From: Fimbriimonadaceae bacterium
GTDB taxonomy: Bacteria > Armatimonadota > Fimbriimonadia > Fimbriimonadales > Fimbriimonadaceae
Direction of reading: 5' to 3'
NCBI GenBank assembly: GCA_019638675.1
Contig: JAHBTE010000001.1
Location: forward strand, 1,892,605 to 1,956,604
Length of the DNA: 64,000 bases
The notes under the pieces were generated by a model. It was not told the DNA's origin, made no database searches, and saw only the letters and a list, made by a program, of their open reading frames with translations. Shown here piece by piece: positions 32,303 through 41,057 of the stretch (the stretch's first letter is position 1; every line of letters starts with the position of its first letter). The position numbers and the translations under genes are program-made.

Positions 32303-32818
32303 CTAGCTGTTAGCCGCATCCCAAGGAGTAACTGGGTTGCGGCGCGTGAGGAAGCCGTTCACAAAGAGGCCAATCGATGCAAATACGAACAACGGTGCGA
32401 ATACAAACCAACCAACGAACGGGATGTTGGCGGCTCCCACAACAAGCCCAGCCGCTCGAGTCACACTGCCGTAGTGGCTTACGTCGGTAGCAGTGTTTTT
32501 GATGCGGTCACTTGCTAATCGCACAATTCCTGCGGCACCCAATGCCGAGCAAGCGAGCAATGCAAACAAGCTGAATAGGGCAAGAAGCTTAGTTCCAGGG
32601 TTTGGCAGGTTAGCCATTACAACAATGACTAAGATTGCCGGAAGCGTAATTGAGGCACCAGCTAGGAGGGTTCTGCCAGGCAAAGTTTCGATTCGGTTCG
32701 CCATTTTCGCGCTGTGAACTGGAAGCAGAAGCGTCACCAGCACAAGAGCCGCTAGAAGTGAAAAACTCAGTAATGCAATTGCACCAAAAACCATCAGGAC
32801 GTCGCCGATTGTTGTCAT
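32303..32818 (-). CDS. Four-helix membrane protein upstream of DUF1800
   Basis: 171 residues with about four to five hydrophobic helices (LLSFSLLAALVLVTLLLPV, ITLPAILVIVVMANL, LLALFSLFALLACSALGAAG, PLFVFASIGLFVNGF). AAGGAG nine bases before ATG 32818 makes a strong ribosome site. It ends 9 bp before DUF1800. Not recognised. Possibly membrane partner of the DUF1800/DUF1501 pair by context. Confidence 0.7.
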   Translation of the reverse strand: MTTIGDVLMVFGAIALLSFSLLAALVLVTLLLPVHSAKMANRIETLPGRTLLAGASITLPAILVIVVMANLPNPGTKLLALFSLFALLACSALGAAGIVRLASDRIKNTATDVSHYGSVTRAAGLVVGAANIPFVGWFVFAPLFVFASIGLFVNGFLTRRNPVTPWDAANS

Positions 32819-32912
32819 TGTCAGGAATCTCCTTGTGAGGCAGTGTAAAGACGATTGGAGACATCGCCAAAGAGTTATTTTTTCTCGGGAGTTTTGGCCC
32901 CTACTGAATTAG

Positions 32913-32931
32913 GGCGATGGTCGCCTTTTTT
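32913..32931 (+). terminator. Terminator-like hairpin in the leader of the GT39-like gene
   Basis: GGCGA-TGG-TCGCC followed by six T on the plus strand. No plus-strand gene precedes it, so it could be an attenuator of the gene at 33007 or the end of a short RNA starting after 32819. The stem is only 5 bp. Confidence 0.4.
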
Positions 32932-33006
32932 AGTCTGAAGTCCTGACCGAACATTTGAGAACCGTATGGGAACTCCCATTGCGGTCGGAGTGCTAACATT
33001 GAACGG

Positions 33007-34947
33007 ATGTTGGGCTTGATCATCACCGGGATTTTTTGCTTCGCGGTTACTTTGGGTTTCCGCAAGTTGCTGAACCGATGGATGGGCGGGCTTGACCCTC
33101 AAGAAGCATTTGGTGTTTCGGGATTAGTCGGCCTCGGCTTAGTTGGCACGGTTACGATTATTTTAGGATTGATCCCCAAGTTTTTGATGCCGGGCATGGC
33201 GATTGTTGGTGTCGGGGTTTTAGCACTCGCGGTTTGGGGATTTAAGGAATTCGGTAAGCCTACGATTCAAGCAGTTAAACCGGGAGGAACCCAGTTCATT
33301 GCCGTGGCTGGCTTAGTGGTTTTATTCTTATTGCCGTTAGTGGCATCTCTTGCTCCAAGTACCTCGATGGATTGGGATTCGCTCGCTTACCACTTGGCAG
33401 TTCCGAAGATTTGGCTCGCAGAAGGGCAAGTCACCTGGATTCAAACCATTCACCACAGTAATTTTCCGTTCGCTCTGGATTCTCTCTATTTGTATGGCTT
33501 GACTTGGGGCGGAGAAGCGGGTGCGAAAGCATTCAACTTCTTTATCTTGTTGATGGGTTGCCGCGCCTTGTTCGGAATGGCTCGGCGGTGGTCGGGTGAA
33601 CGTACTGCAATTTGGGCGGCATTTGCGTTGGCCGGAGCACCTGTCGTTCTTTGGGAATCGGGCACTGCTTATATTGATGTTGGACACGGTTTGTTTGCAG
33701 GCCTTGGCGTATTGTATGTCGCGGAAATGGTGAGCCGCCTAAAGCTGGGAGAAGAATTAGAAGGCCTGCCGATTCTAGCCGCCCTCAGCTGGGGGCTTGC
33801 GATGGGAACGAAACTCACCGGGTTGCAGACGTTTTTCGTAGCTGGATTCTTGTTCCTTGTTTTCGGATTCAAAAATATTGGGAGGGTAGCAAAGCCTGCT
33901 GGCTTAGTCGCGGGAGTAGCATTGCTCATTGCATTGCCATGGTTCATAAAAAGTGCGAGCTTTACAGGAAACCCTGTGTTTCCATTCTTCTATGAAAAGC
34001 TAGGCGGTAAAGGCTGGGATCAGTGGCGGGCTGACATCTACAAAAACGAGCAACAAACCTTTGGGGTTGGAAGAACCGAGACCGGACGGGACATCAAGCA
34101 GATTGGTCACGCAATATTAGGATTGGGTTACCAGCCAGGGCGGTATGTAAATCCTGGTCAGACAAAGGGGTTGGGGCTCCCGACCGGAGCGATTGGAATT
34201 GTTCCAATTCTTGTGTTTATCTTCTGGGCCGTGAGCGGCAAAATGCGCCCCCAAGAGCGATTCGTGGTTGCATGGGTTGGCCTCAGTATGCTTCTATGGT
34301 TCTTCCTGAGCCAGCAGAGTCGTTATCTTACATTTCTGGTAGTTCCGGCGGCGGTACTTGCGGCAGGAGGAGTAGAACGTCTGAAACTCGGCAAAATCCT
34401 GGCTGGGGTAGTCGGATTGCAAGCCTTGGTTTCCGCCGGTATTTTGTGGAACACACAAACCCCGGATCAGCTGAGAGTTGCCACCGGGCAGGTCTCGGCA
34501 GAGGCGTTCCGAAATTCAGCCGTTGGTTTTAGCCCAATTGCAAAAATCATCAATGAGGATGATTCGGTGACGGAAGTTGCTTTGTTTGACGAAGTCTTTG
34601 GTTATCTGCTCGATAAAAAGTATTTCTGGGCGAACCCAGGTCATAGCGACCGGATTCCATTCGAGAGAATGTCGACGGGGGCTGAATTGGCGGATGAGTT
34701 AAAGGCTCAAAACGTAAGTCATGTCCTCCTTGGATTCCCTCCTGGCACGACTAGGGAGTCATTGCAAACATTTCTGGAATCGGCTGGAATCATTGAAGGG
34801 ATGGGTTGGACAGTCGAAGAAAGAACCGCCATGCTGGAAAATCGGGAAGTCGCATGGAAAGTTCTGTTGGCCGAAGCAATAAGAGATGGCCGACTTAGCT
34901 TAACCACTGAGCCAAGTATGCGCGGATTGCTTTTCCGTGTGAACTAA
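33007..34947 (+). CDS. GT39/GT-C-like membrane glycosyltransferase
   Basis: 646 residues with about 12 hydrophobic helices and a C-terminal soluble domain of about 150 residues. The first large loop holds MDWDSLAYHLAVPKIWLAEGQ, with acidic residues in the place of the catalytic Asp of PMT/GT39 proteins, followed by SNFPFALDSLYLYGL. This suggests transfer from a polyprenyl-phosphate sugar outside the membrane. It shares its TAA with the convergent glgA stop (CTAA). Acceptor unknown. Confidence 0.72.
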   Translation: MLGLIITGIFCFAVTLGFRKLLNRWMGGLDPQEAFGVSGLVGLGLVGTVTIILGLIPKFLMPGMAIVGVGVLALAVWGFKEFGKPTIQAVKPGGTQFIAVAGLVVLFLLPLVASLAPSTSMDWDSLAYHLAVPKIWLAEGQVTWIQTIHHSNFPFALDSLYLYGLTWGGEAGAKAFNFFILLMGCRALFGMARRWSGERTAIWAAFALAGAPVVLWESGTAYIDVGHGLFAGLGVLYVAEMVSRLKLGEELEGLPILAALSWGLAMGTKLTGLQTFFVAGFLFLVFGFKNIGRVAKPAGLVAGVALLIALPWFIKSASFTGNPVFPFFYEKLGGKGWDQWRADIYKNEQQTFGVGRTETGRDIKQIGHAILGLGYQPGRYVNPGQTKGLGLPTGAIGIVPILVFIFWAVSGKMRPQERFVVAWVGLSMLLWFFLSQQSRYLTFLVVPAAVLAAGGVERLKLGKILAGVVGLQALVSAGILWNTQTPDQLRVATGQVSAEAFRNSAVGFSPIAKIINEDDSVTEVALFDEVFGYLLDKKYFWANPGHSDRIPFERMSTGAELADELKAQNVSHVLLGFPPGTTRESLQTFLESAGIIEGMGWTVEERTAMLENREVAWKVLLAEAIRDGRLSLTTEPSMRGLLFRVN

Positions 34948-36392
34948 GCCTTCTTTAGTTTAGTTTTGGGTTTGCGGTCGGCAATTGCCAGCTTGTAGAG
35001 GTCTTGATAGACCTTCGCGCTTTTTGCCCAACTGAAGTCAGAAATCATTCCCGCGGTGACTATGGAATTCCAAAGCATTTTGTCCCGAAAAGCTGTACAG
35101 GCACGTTCGACTGCATCTGCCAAATCCACAGGGGTCTTTTCTACAAAGACAAATCCGTTGTGATCTTCAAAAACTGTGTCGGCTAATCCGCCTGTGTGTC
35201 GAACGATAGGAACCGTTCCGTACCGCATGGCAAACATTTGACCAAGTCCGCACGGCTCGAACGCACTGGGCATGAGGAACGCATCGCATCCAGAATAAAT
35301 GCGCTGGGCAAGATCGGCATCGAAAACTTCAAAGAACTTCACGCGACCTAGATAAAGAGCTTCCAGTCTTCGCAGTTCTCCCGCCGCCCAGGGGTCACCT
35401 AGTCCTTGGACGACCAGTGAGGCTCCTGCTGAAATCATGCGATCTACTGCGCCCAAAAGCAGGTCGAATCCCTTTTGTTCACTCAGCCGCGTCACCATTC
35501 CGATGATTGGGCCAGAAAGGTTGTTGTTCAGGTCAGCCTCTTTAATTAGTTTTTGGCGGCAAACGCTTTTGCCGGAAAGGTCTGCGGCAGAGTAGTTAGC
35601 CGAGATTTCTGGGTCAGTGGCTGGGTTCCAAACTTCAGTATCGATGCCATTCAGAATGCCGTGGAGCCGGCCGTGAGCGTGTAAGTGCCGCATGTGCCCG
35701 TCAAGACGGCAACCGTATTCAGGAGTTTGAATTTCGTGCGCGTAATTCGGGCTGACTGTATTGATTTGATCGGCGAACACGGCTCCCGTTTTTAAGAAGT
35801 TCACCGCGCCGTATGCTTCGCAATATTCAGGATGATAGTAAGAATGCGGCAGTCCGATTTCGTCCAGCGTGTCGAACCCAAATTCTCCTTGGTATGCAAG
35901 GTTATGGATAGTGAAAACGCTAGCGACTTTATCCCAAGCCCCTGATTTGTGAACTCGCAATACGGCAGGAATAAAACCTGTATGCCAATCATGGCAGTGG
36001 ACGACATCTGGAATCCAGTTGGTTTCTTGACACGCTTCAATTGCCGCCTGGGCAAAAAATAGATAATCCTCTCGCTGGAAAGAATAAATTTCTGAGCTTT
36101 GCTGAGCACGAGCAAAATTTGATTCCGGGGAATCAACTGACCAGATCGTTAAGCCATCAAATTTGATTTCCTTTAACGAGCTTGTAACAAACCGCGAATT
36201 ATTGACTCGCACAAAAAATGGGTTGACAATATCTTTGGAATTTTCAGATGGAAGCAAACCGTAGCCGGGAACAAAAATAACGACTTCGTGACCGAGTTCT
36301 TGCAATGCTTTTGGAAGAGAGCCAGCGACATCAGCGAGTCCACCCACCTTTGCAAAGGGCGAGAGTTCGGCGGTGACGAAGAGAATTTTCAT
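34944..36392 (-). CDS. glgA: Glycogen synthase
   Basis: GT5 enzyme that extends alpha-1,4-glucan from ADP-glucose. 482 residues. The N-terminal KVGGL motif (K15) binds ADP-glucose; VHCHDWHTGFIPAVL and VTRLSEQKGFDLLL are conserved; EPCGLGQMFAMRYGTVPIVR holds the catalytic Glu region. No other glg gene is close. It may be co-transcribed with the EVE-domain gene that ends 22 bp upstream. Confidence 0.96.
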   Translation of the reverse strand: MKILFVTAELSPFAKVGGLADVAGSLPKALQELGHEVVIFVPGYGLLPSENSKDIVNPFFVRVNNSRFVTSSLKEIKFDGLTIWSVDSPESNFARAQQSSEIYSFQREDYLFFAQAAIEACQETNWIPDVVHCHDWHTGFIPAVLRVHKSGAWDKVASVFTIHNLAYQGEFGFDTLDEIGLPHSYYHPEYCEAYGAVNFLKTGAVFADQINTVSPNYAHEIQTPEYGCRLDGHMRHLHAHGRLHGILNGIDTEVWNPATDPEISANYSAADLSGKSVCRQKLIKEADLNNNLSGPIIGMVTRLSEQKGFDLLLGAVDRMISAGASLVVQGLGDPWAAGELRRLEALYLGRVKFFEVFDADLAQRIYSGCDAFLMPSAFEPCGLGQMFAMRYGTVPIVRHTGGLADTVFEDHNGFVFVEKTPVDLADAVERACTAFRDKMLWNSIVTAGMISDFSWAKSAKVYQDLYKLAIADRKPKTKLKKA

Positions 36393-36414
36393 GCTTGTGG
36401 ATATGGTTGGCGGA

Positions 36415-36879
36415 TTAGTTCCGCTTTGCCAGGGCCATGATAATGTTCCACTCTTTTTCCGTGACGGGCATTACGGATAAACGCTGACCCTTACGGGTTA
36501 CGAGCATTTCTTCTAAACCTGTAGTTTCCTTGAGTTGAGCAAGTGTGATGATTTCTTTGAATTCCTCGACGAATTCAACGTCGGGGGCAAGCCAACGTGA
36601 GCCATCCTTGGGAGCTTTTTCATCGTAGTAGTGCGATTTCGGGTCGAACTGGGTGGGGTCAGGGTAAGCGGCTTTGGCAATACGCATTGTGCCGACGATT
36701 CCGGCTGGCGTGGTGCTGGAATGGTAGAAAAATGCCATGTCGCCGACTTTCATATCGTCGCGGAAGAAATTCCGAACAGTGTAGTTGCGGCAACCCTCCC
36801 AAATGTCTGGGCCATTTTTAGCTTTTAGGTGCCCAATTCCATAGACATCAGGTTCGGATTTCATCAGCCAGTAGCGCAT
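36415..36879 (-). CDS. EVE-domain protein
   Basis: 154 residues, almost all EVE domain (PUA-like fold). The motif is YWLMKSEPDVYGI...WEGCRNYTVRNFFRDDMKVGDMAFFYHS. EVE domains bind modified bases such as 5-methyl or hydroxymethyl cytosine in nucleic acids, and some tRNA modifications. Stand-alone short EVE proteins are widespread and unlinked to a known pathway here. No restriction or defense gene is nearby. Confidence 0.92.
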   Translation of the reverse strand: MRYWLMKSEPDVYGIGHLKAKNGPDIWEGCRNYTVRNFFRDDMKVGDMAFFYHSSTTPAGIVGTMRIAKAAYPDPTQFDPKSHYYDEKAPKDGSRWLAPDVEFVEEFKEIITLAQLKETTGLEEMLVTRKGQRLSVMPVTEKEWNIIMALAKRN

Positions 36880-37030
36880 ACCAAGGTAGGTTTACCAGTT
36901 TTATACGTGGTTTCACGGGAAATTACTTTCTTGGACAATTTTTTGAACCTCCAAAACCAGGCATCAAAGCAAGGGAGCAGCGAGGGCGCGTTTTGCCACC
37001 CGTGGTTGGTTTGGTGTTCGAGGTTAAACA

Positions 37031-37456
37031 ATGAACAAATTGGAAATTACGGTTGGCGTCATTTTGCTGATGTCAACTGCGGTGGTAGCCACTCCCATGC
37101 TGTCTGGCTATGCATCAACGCAATCATATACAGATGAAGTTGTAAGAGGAAGTCTTGCAGAAAATCTTATTGCTGCCCCAGAAGACGATCCGGTTACAAC
37201 TCCTGGTAAGCCATCTTGCCGATGCGCAAAGAACGCTCAGGTGCAAGAGTTCACCAAGATTTACAACTATGCGTCCGACATGATGTCCTGCATCATGCTC
37301 GACCCAATGGAGCCGAATAGCAAGGGCATTGCTACTCATCGCAAAACTATTTGCGAAAACGGCTCTTATTGGACTTGCACGTACGAGTCTGGTCAAGGCT
37401 GCACTGATGTCGAAGACTTCAAGCCAACATGTCCTGAGGGAAGTTGTATTCCTTAA
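37031..37456 (+). CDS. Secreted Cys-rich hypothetical protein
   Basis: 141 residues. An N-terminal hydrophobic segment (ITVGVILLMSTAVVATPML) acts as signal or anchor. The mature part has eight Cys at about 63, 65, 87, 108, 116, 124, 134 and 139, which suggests four disulfides. GAGG lies seven bases before the ATG. It is followed after 19 bp by a prepilin gene, so it may be a pilus-associated or exported partner. Not recognised. Confidence 0.65.
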   Translation: MNKLEITVGVILLMSTAVVATPMLSGYASTQSYTDEVVRGSLAENLIAAPEDDPVTTPGKPSCRCAKNAQVQEFTKIYNYASDMMSCIMLDPMEPNSKGIATHRKTICENGSYWTCTYESGQGCTDVEDFKPTCPEGSCIP

Positions 37457-37475
37457 GGAAGCGAGTTAGCTAGAA

Positions 37476-38120
37476 ATGAAAACTGCTCGCAACAAATCCT
37501 TGGGCTTTTCGCTCATCGAATTGATGGTGGTTGTAGCAATCGCCACTATTCTCATTGGCGTGGTCATGCCGGTTTTGGCAAAAGCCAAAACCGCAGCCCG
37601 TAAAACCGATGATTTAGTTCGAATGAAGCAAATTGGTTTAGCGGCAACGCTATACCGAGATGACTATGACGGAGAAATCACACGTGGAATAGATGTCCTC
37701 GTGGAAAGTGGCCGATTAGAGAAATACATGGCGTCACTTACAGCCGATCCAACGTCCAAAGGCATAGGGAACATTGTTGCGAGCCAAACAGATTTGTTTA
37801 TGGGAATTGGGGGTGATCTCACGCTTCCCTATAAAAACAGCACGATTGGACTCCGAGAATATAGAATAGGAGAAAACGCGGATCGGTTTCTTCTTGAGGG
37901 GCCAGCAGGTGGTTGGCTACTTGACTTTACACAAATGACCAAGCAAAACAGCGAAGACTACATAGACAGTACTGGAACCTACCGCAGGTTGTGTTTTGAC
38001 ACCTCTGTGGTTACTCGCAAACCAAGAATGTCGGATTGTGGTCTTGGCGAATGCAGAATGTTGGTAACATTTTTTGTAGACGATCATCAGGAGTTCACAG
38101 AGTGGATAAAACAGTTGTAG
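37476..38120 (+). CDS. Prepilin-like protein with G|FSLIE signal
   Basis: 214 residues. Cut site G10|F11 with E15 (LG|FSLIELMVVVAIATILIGVVMP), then KAKTAARKTDDLVRMKQIGLAATLYRDDYDGE. This resembles the pattern of planctomycete/Armatimonadota pseudopilins in which KQIGLA..LY.DDYDG is common. A few Cys are near the end (C184-C198 region). It overlaps the next gene by 19 bp. Probably a secreted or surface pseudopilin with unknown partner. Confidence 0.85.
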   Translation: MKTARNKSLGFSLIELMVVVAIATILIGVVMPVLAKAKTAARKTDDLVRMKQIGLAATLYRDDYDGEITRGIDVLVESGRLEKYMASLTADPTSKGIGNIVASQTDLFMGIGGDLTLPYKNSTIGLREYRIGENADRFLLEGPAGGWLLDFTQMTKQNSEDYIDSTGTYRRLCFDTSVVTRKPRMSDCGLGECRMLVTFFVDDHQEFTEWIKQL

Positions 38121-38515
38121 GATTGGTTTTCGGCGTTATCTGCTTTGTTTTAAGGCAAAGCTTTGTGCTGATCCTTGCCAAGATGGATGGAGTTACGATT
38201 CCTTTCCATGCGCTGTTCAATACCTGGAGCCTAACGGTGGTTTCGGTCACAGCTCTTCTGACTTTTTTCATCACTTTCATGACATTCCGGGCAAAACACC
38301 CGATCATTGTTGGAATTGTTGCTGCCATTGTTGGAACATTAGTGTTCCTTCCCGGCTTGTTACCGGATTTGGTGAGCTCAGACTTAGTAGCTCTCCAGAT
38401 TGTGTTCGTAGACTGGCTAGTCACCGGAACCCTTGCAGCCTATCCTTGCTTCTATCTTCTCGGTCTATTTGAGAAGAAGAAGGGAACTAAGCCAAACAGG
38501 CTAAGATCAATCTAA
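38102..38515 (+). CDS. Membrane protein downstream of the prepilin
   Basis: 137 residues from GTG 38102 (VDKTVVGLVFGV), chosen because AGGAG lies eight bases before it; the frame itself is open from 38036. About four hydrophobic helices (LVFGVICFVLRQSFVLIL, SLTVVSVTALLTFFITFM, PIIVGIVAAIVGTLVFLPG, ALQIVFVDWLVTGTLAAYPCF). Its start lies inside the prepilin gene, so the two are coupled. Not recognised. Confidence 0.7.
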   Translation: MDKTVVGLVFGVICFVLRQSFVLILAKMDGVTIPFHALFNTWSLTVVSVTALLTFFITFMTFRAKHPIIVGIVAAIVGTLVFLPGLLPDLVSSDLVALQIVFVDWLVTGTLAAYPCFYLLGLFEKKKGTKPNRLRSI

Positions 38516-38531
38516 CCATTTCTAATCAAAT

Positions 38532-38577
38532 CGTGGCCCGGTCAAACTTATTGAGTGACCGGGCCACGTTGCATTTT
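38532..38577 (+). terminator. Terminator after the 37.0-38.5 kb operon
   Basis: CGTGGCCCGGTCA (38532-38544), 11-nt loop, TGACCGGGCCACG (38556-38568), then TTGCATTTT. Perfect 13-bp stem. Confidence 0.8.
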
Positions 38578-38673
38578 CGTATTGATAGAGTCAGCTCATG
38601 ATTGGATTCAAATGATATTCCAACTATCTTTAACCTGAAACCACCTCAATAGCCCGGGATGCCGAAACTAGGC

Positions 38674-38702
38674 TTGGCATCAACCGTCTTTTACATTAGA
38701 AT
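38674..38702 (+). promoter_or_regulatory. Sigma70-type promoter of the Gly-rich protein
   Basis: TTGGCA (38674-38679), 17-bp spacer, TAGAAT (38697-38702). The ATG is at 38714, only 11 nt past the -10 box, so the transcript would have a leader of a few bases and no Shine-Dalgarno. Confidence 0.75.
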
Positions 38703-38713
38703 AGGTTCACAAA

Positions 38714-40003
38714 ATGAAAAAATTCCTTCCTTTCCTTGTAGCCGGCTTAATGGCAGTGGCTACACCAACCATTTCTCAAGCCCAGCTTGGAAAGGGTGGT
38801 GGTTCAGGTGGCGGTTCGGGCGGAGGCTCGGGTGGCGGACACGGTAACGGCAACGGCGGCGGACGCGGTGGTGGAGAGAATCCTCCCCCTAGTCGCGGCG
38901 GTGGCGGTGGAGGCGGCGGAGAGCAAACTCCCCCTCCAAGCAAAGGCGGCGGTGGCTCCGGTGGCGGAAGCGGTGGTGGTAACCAATCGCCCCCTCCCGG
39001 TAAAGGTGGCGGATCCGGTGGTGGCAGCGGCGGAGGCAACCAGTCTCCTCCTCCAAGCCGAGGCGGCGGAAGCGGTGGCTCCGGCGGCGGTCAACAATCT
39101 CCTCCTCCTGTAAGAGGCGGTGGCTCTGGCGGATCTGATGGCGGTGGCGTTATCGGACGTGGCGGAAACAATGGCGAACGTGGCGGTGGTCAAGACCGAG
39201 AAAATCCTCCAACCGTAACTGGTCGCGATCGTGGTGAAAACTCCCGAAGTGGAAATGTCACTTACGGTGGTTCTAATAACCAAATTTCGAAGAGCCGAAG
39301 TGGTCAAGATTTTGCGCCTCCTCCAATCGTGCGAGGCGGTAACCCGCAAACTCGAGAAGCAAACGCTGAGAATCGAGTGACGCGAAATGTGCCGAATAAC
39401 TATCGGCAAGGTTATTACCAGTACAACAATAACTGGCGCGATGACTACTACTGGTACCCACACTACCAGTTCAGTTACAACGACCGATGTGTGCCATCAC
39501 CATGGTACGGCTATGCAAACATGCCTGGCTATATCAACATCATTCGGGTGAATTTCGACTTCATCAGTTTTGAATGGCGCAGTGGTTCAACTTACCGCTG
39601 GCAATACGACAACTACCGAAACGATTGGGGTTGGAACAACAACTACAATCGCGACTACATCGATGATGCAGTTGATGACATCTACGATGCATTCCGACGC
39701 GGTCGAGTGCGTTACATGGAATCGTTGATTCCAGATCGCGACTGGGTCAGCGTGGATATGGGTCGGTATGCGCAGTACAGCCTGCGTGGAGATGATTTCT
39801 ATGATCTGATCCGCGACCTGGTAGAAGGTACGCAAACCCTTGATTACCGCATCCGCGAAGTCAAGAACAACCGAGGTCGAGTCACGGTCTATGCTGAACA
39901 CGTTTACCGCGATCCTTGGGGACGACAACGAACTCAGCGACACTACTACGGCCTACAAGAAGGTCGGCGTGGCTACCAAATCGTAGCGTTCAAGGTCGAC
40001 TAA
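38714..40003 (+). CDS. Gly/Pro-rich secreted protein with Tyr/Asp/Asn-rich C-terminal domain
   Basis: 429 residues. Signal peptide MKKFLPFLVAGLMAVATPTISQAQ. Residues about 25-175 are GGGS-like low complexity interrupted by PPP[S/G/V][R/K]GGG units (about five). The C-terminal 200 residues are rich in Tyr, Asn, Asp and Arg (YQYNNNWRDDYYWYPHYQF) and end in a more regular domain (RGDDFYDLIRDLVEGTQTLDYRIREV). It may be a wall, matrix or sheath protein. Not recognised. Confidence 0.75.
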   Translation: MKKFLPFLVAGLMAVATPTISQAQLGKGGGSGGGSGGGSGGGHGNGNGGGRGGGENPPPSRGGGGGGGGEQTPPPSKGGGGSGGGSGGGNQSPPPGKGGGSGGGSGGGNQSPPPSRGGGSGGSGGGQQSPPPVRGGGSGGSDGGGVIGRGGNNGERGGGQDRENPPTVTGRDRGENSRSGNVTYGGSNNQISKSRSGQDFAPPPIVRGGNPQTREANAENRVTRNVPNNYRQGYYQYNNNWRDDYYWYPHYQFSYNDRCVPSPWYGYANMPGYINIIRVNFDFISFEWRSGSTYRWQYDNYRNDWGWNNNYNRDYIDDAVDDIYDAFRRGRVRYMESLIPDRDWVSVDMGRYAQYSLRGDDFYDLIRDLVEGTQTLDYRIREVKNNRGRVTVYAEHVYRDPWGRQRTQRHYYGLQEGRRGYQIVAFKVD

Positions 40004-40015
40004 TCCTTAGGAATG

Positions 40016-40050
40016 AAAATCCCCACCTGAAATCAGGTGGGGATTTTTTT
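40016..40050. terminator. Bidirectional terminator
   Basis: AAAATCCCCACCTGA (40016-40030), AA, TCAGGTGGGGATTTT (40033-40047), then T to 40050. It ends the Gly-rich gene and also the minus-strand gene that stops at 40049. Confidence 0.9.
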
Positions 40051-41008
40051 ATGGCTCGGGCGGCTTGCTGTAATCAGTCGGCTGATCGACAGTGGGTGGC
40101 GCCTGAGGAGGATTCTGCCCAACGTGTGGCATGTGAGCATCAAACTCTCGCGGATAAGGTGAGTAGCCATCTGCTTTATTAATCGGCTCAACCAAATGAA
40201 CATTGGCTAAGTCTCGATAAATCAACATGGAAGTAATGGAAAGCCATGGCTGGACAAAAAAGAATCCAACACAGCAGGCCAGAAAACCAACAACATTTAG
40301 GATTGAGTAGGCAATTAAATAAAGAACAATCTTGAAGAAATTCTGCGATGCAAGAGTCGCAGATTTCATAATTGCTTCACCTGGCGGAAGGTCTTCGATC
40401 AATACAGCGATTGGAGCCATAAAGAAAAACGCCCAAGCGATAATATAAAGCAGAAATCCAATTGCATAAATTCCCATGAATTGGGAGAGAACATAAAAGA
40501 TATCCGCACTGCTTGAGTTCGACCTCAGTGTCGACATGTTGTTCATCAACACAGGAAGTGCGATTGCAATTACTGGAACCATGACCAGTATGGGAAGAAC
40601 CCCCGTTATAGCAAGTGGGCCGAATTTTCTGAAGACATGAAATCCTTCCGCAACGTCAGGGATTTCGCGTCGCATTGCGGTGCGGCCCATGCTCATCATG
40701 CCTGCCATTGTGCACGTCATAGTCGCTTGCTGTAAAAGCATACTGATGACGCCACCAATAATAGAAATAACAATAATTGACTCAAATGATAAGTTATTAC
40801 CGCCGCCAAACATGATAACTGTTTGCGGAATGTTTCCGACCTGACCGACAACCATCAAAATGATGAGTCCGATGAGCGAATACGCCATCAGCGGGATGGG
40901 CGCAAGCTTCATGATATCCAGCGCTTCGCTGAAGACGGCAAAGTCGAACCTTCCGCGTGGAGGATGCGGTGCTCTCGGCTGGTACTGATAGGTTGGAGGT
41001 GTACTCAT
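40049..41008 (-). CDS. Multi-spanning membrane protein (DUF975/YciC-like)
   Basis: 319 residues, Pro-rich ends and about six hydrophobic helices. IPDVAEGFHVFRKFGPLAI and LIEDLPPGEAIMKSATLASQNFFKIVLYLIAYSILN resemble the repeated helix pattern of DUF975 or YciC-like membrane proteins of unknown function. The terminator hairpins flank it on both sides, so it is a single-gene unit downstream of gyrA. Confidence 0.68.
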   Translation of the reverse strand: MSTPPTYQYQPRAPHPPRGRFDFAVFSEALDIMKLAPIPLMAYSLIGLIILMVVGQVGNIPQTVIMFGGGNNLSFESIIVISIIGGVISMLLQQATMTCTMAGMMSMGRTAMRREIPDVAEGFHVFRKFGPLAITGVLPILVMVPVIAIALPVLMNNMSTLRSNSSSADIFYVLSQFMGIYAIGFLLYIIAWAFFFMAPIAVLIEDLPPGEAIMKSATLASQNFFKIVLYLIAYSILNVVGFLACCVGFFFVQPWLSITSMLIYRDLANVHLVEPINKADGYSPYPREFDAHMPHVGQNPPQAPPTVDQPTDYSKPPEP

Positions 41009-41017
41009 GGGAGTAAT

Positions 41018-41054
41018 AAAAAATGCATCCCCAAGAACCGGGGATGCATTTTTT
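41018..41054 (-). terminator. gyrA terminator
   Basis: AAAAAATGCATCCCC (41018-41032), 7-nt loop, GGGGATGCATTTTTT (41040-41054). On the minus strand the hairpin follows the gyrA stop at 41058 and is followed by T-rich sequence. Confidence 0.85.
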
Positions 41055-41057
41055 TAT

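Noticed and set aside
38800-39200. CRISPR-like or tandem DNA repeat
   Set aside because: The periodicity is caused by GGN codons and PPP[SGV][RK] units; spacing is irregular and no cas gene is nearby.
38776-39463. Long open frames on both strands across the Gly-rich repeats
   Set aside because: The GGN/NCC codon bias of the low-complexity region keeps all frames open. Only the plus-strand frame with promoter and signal peptide is real.
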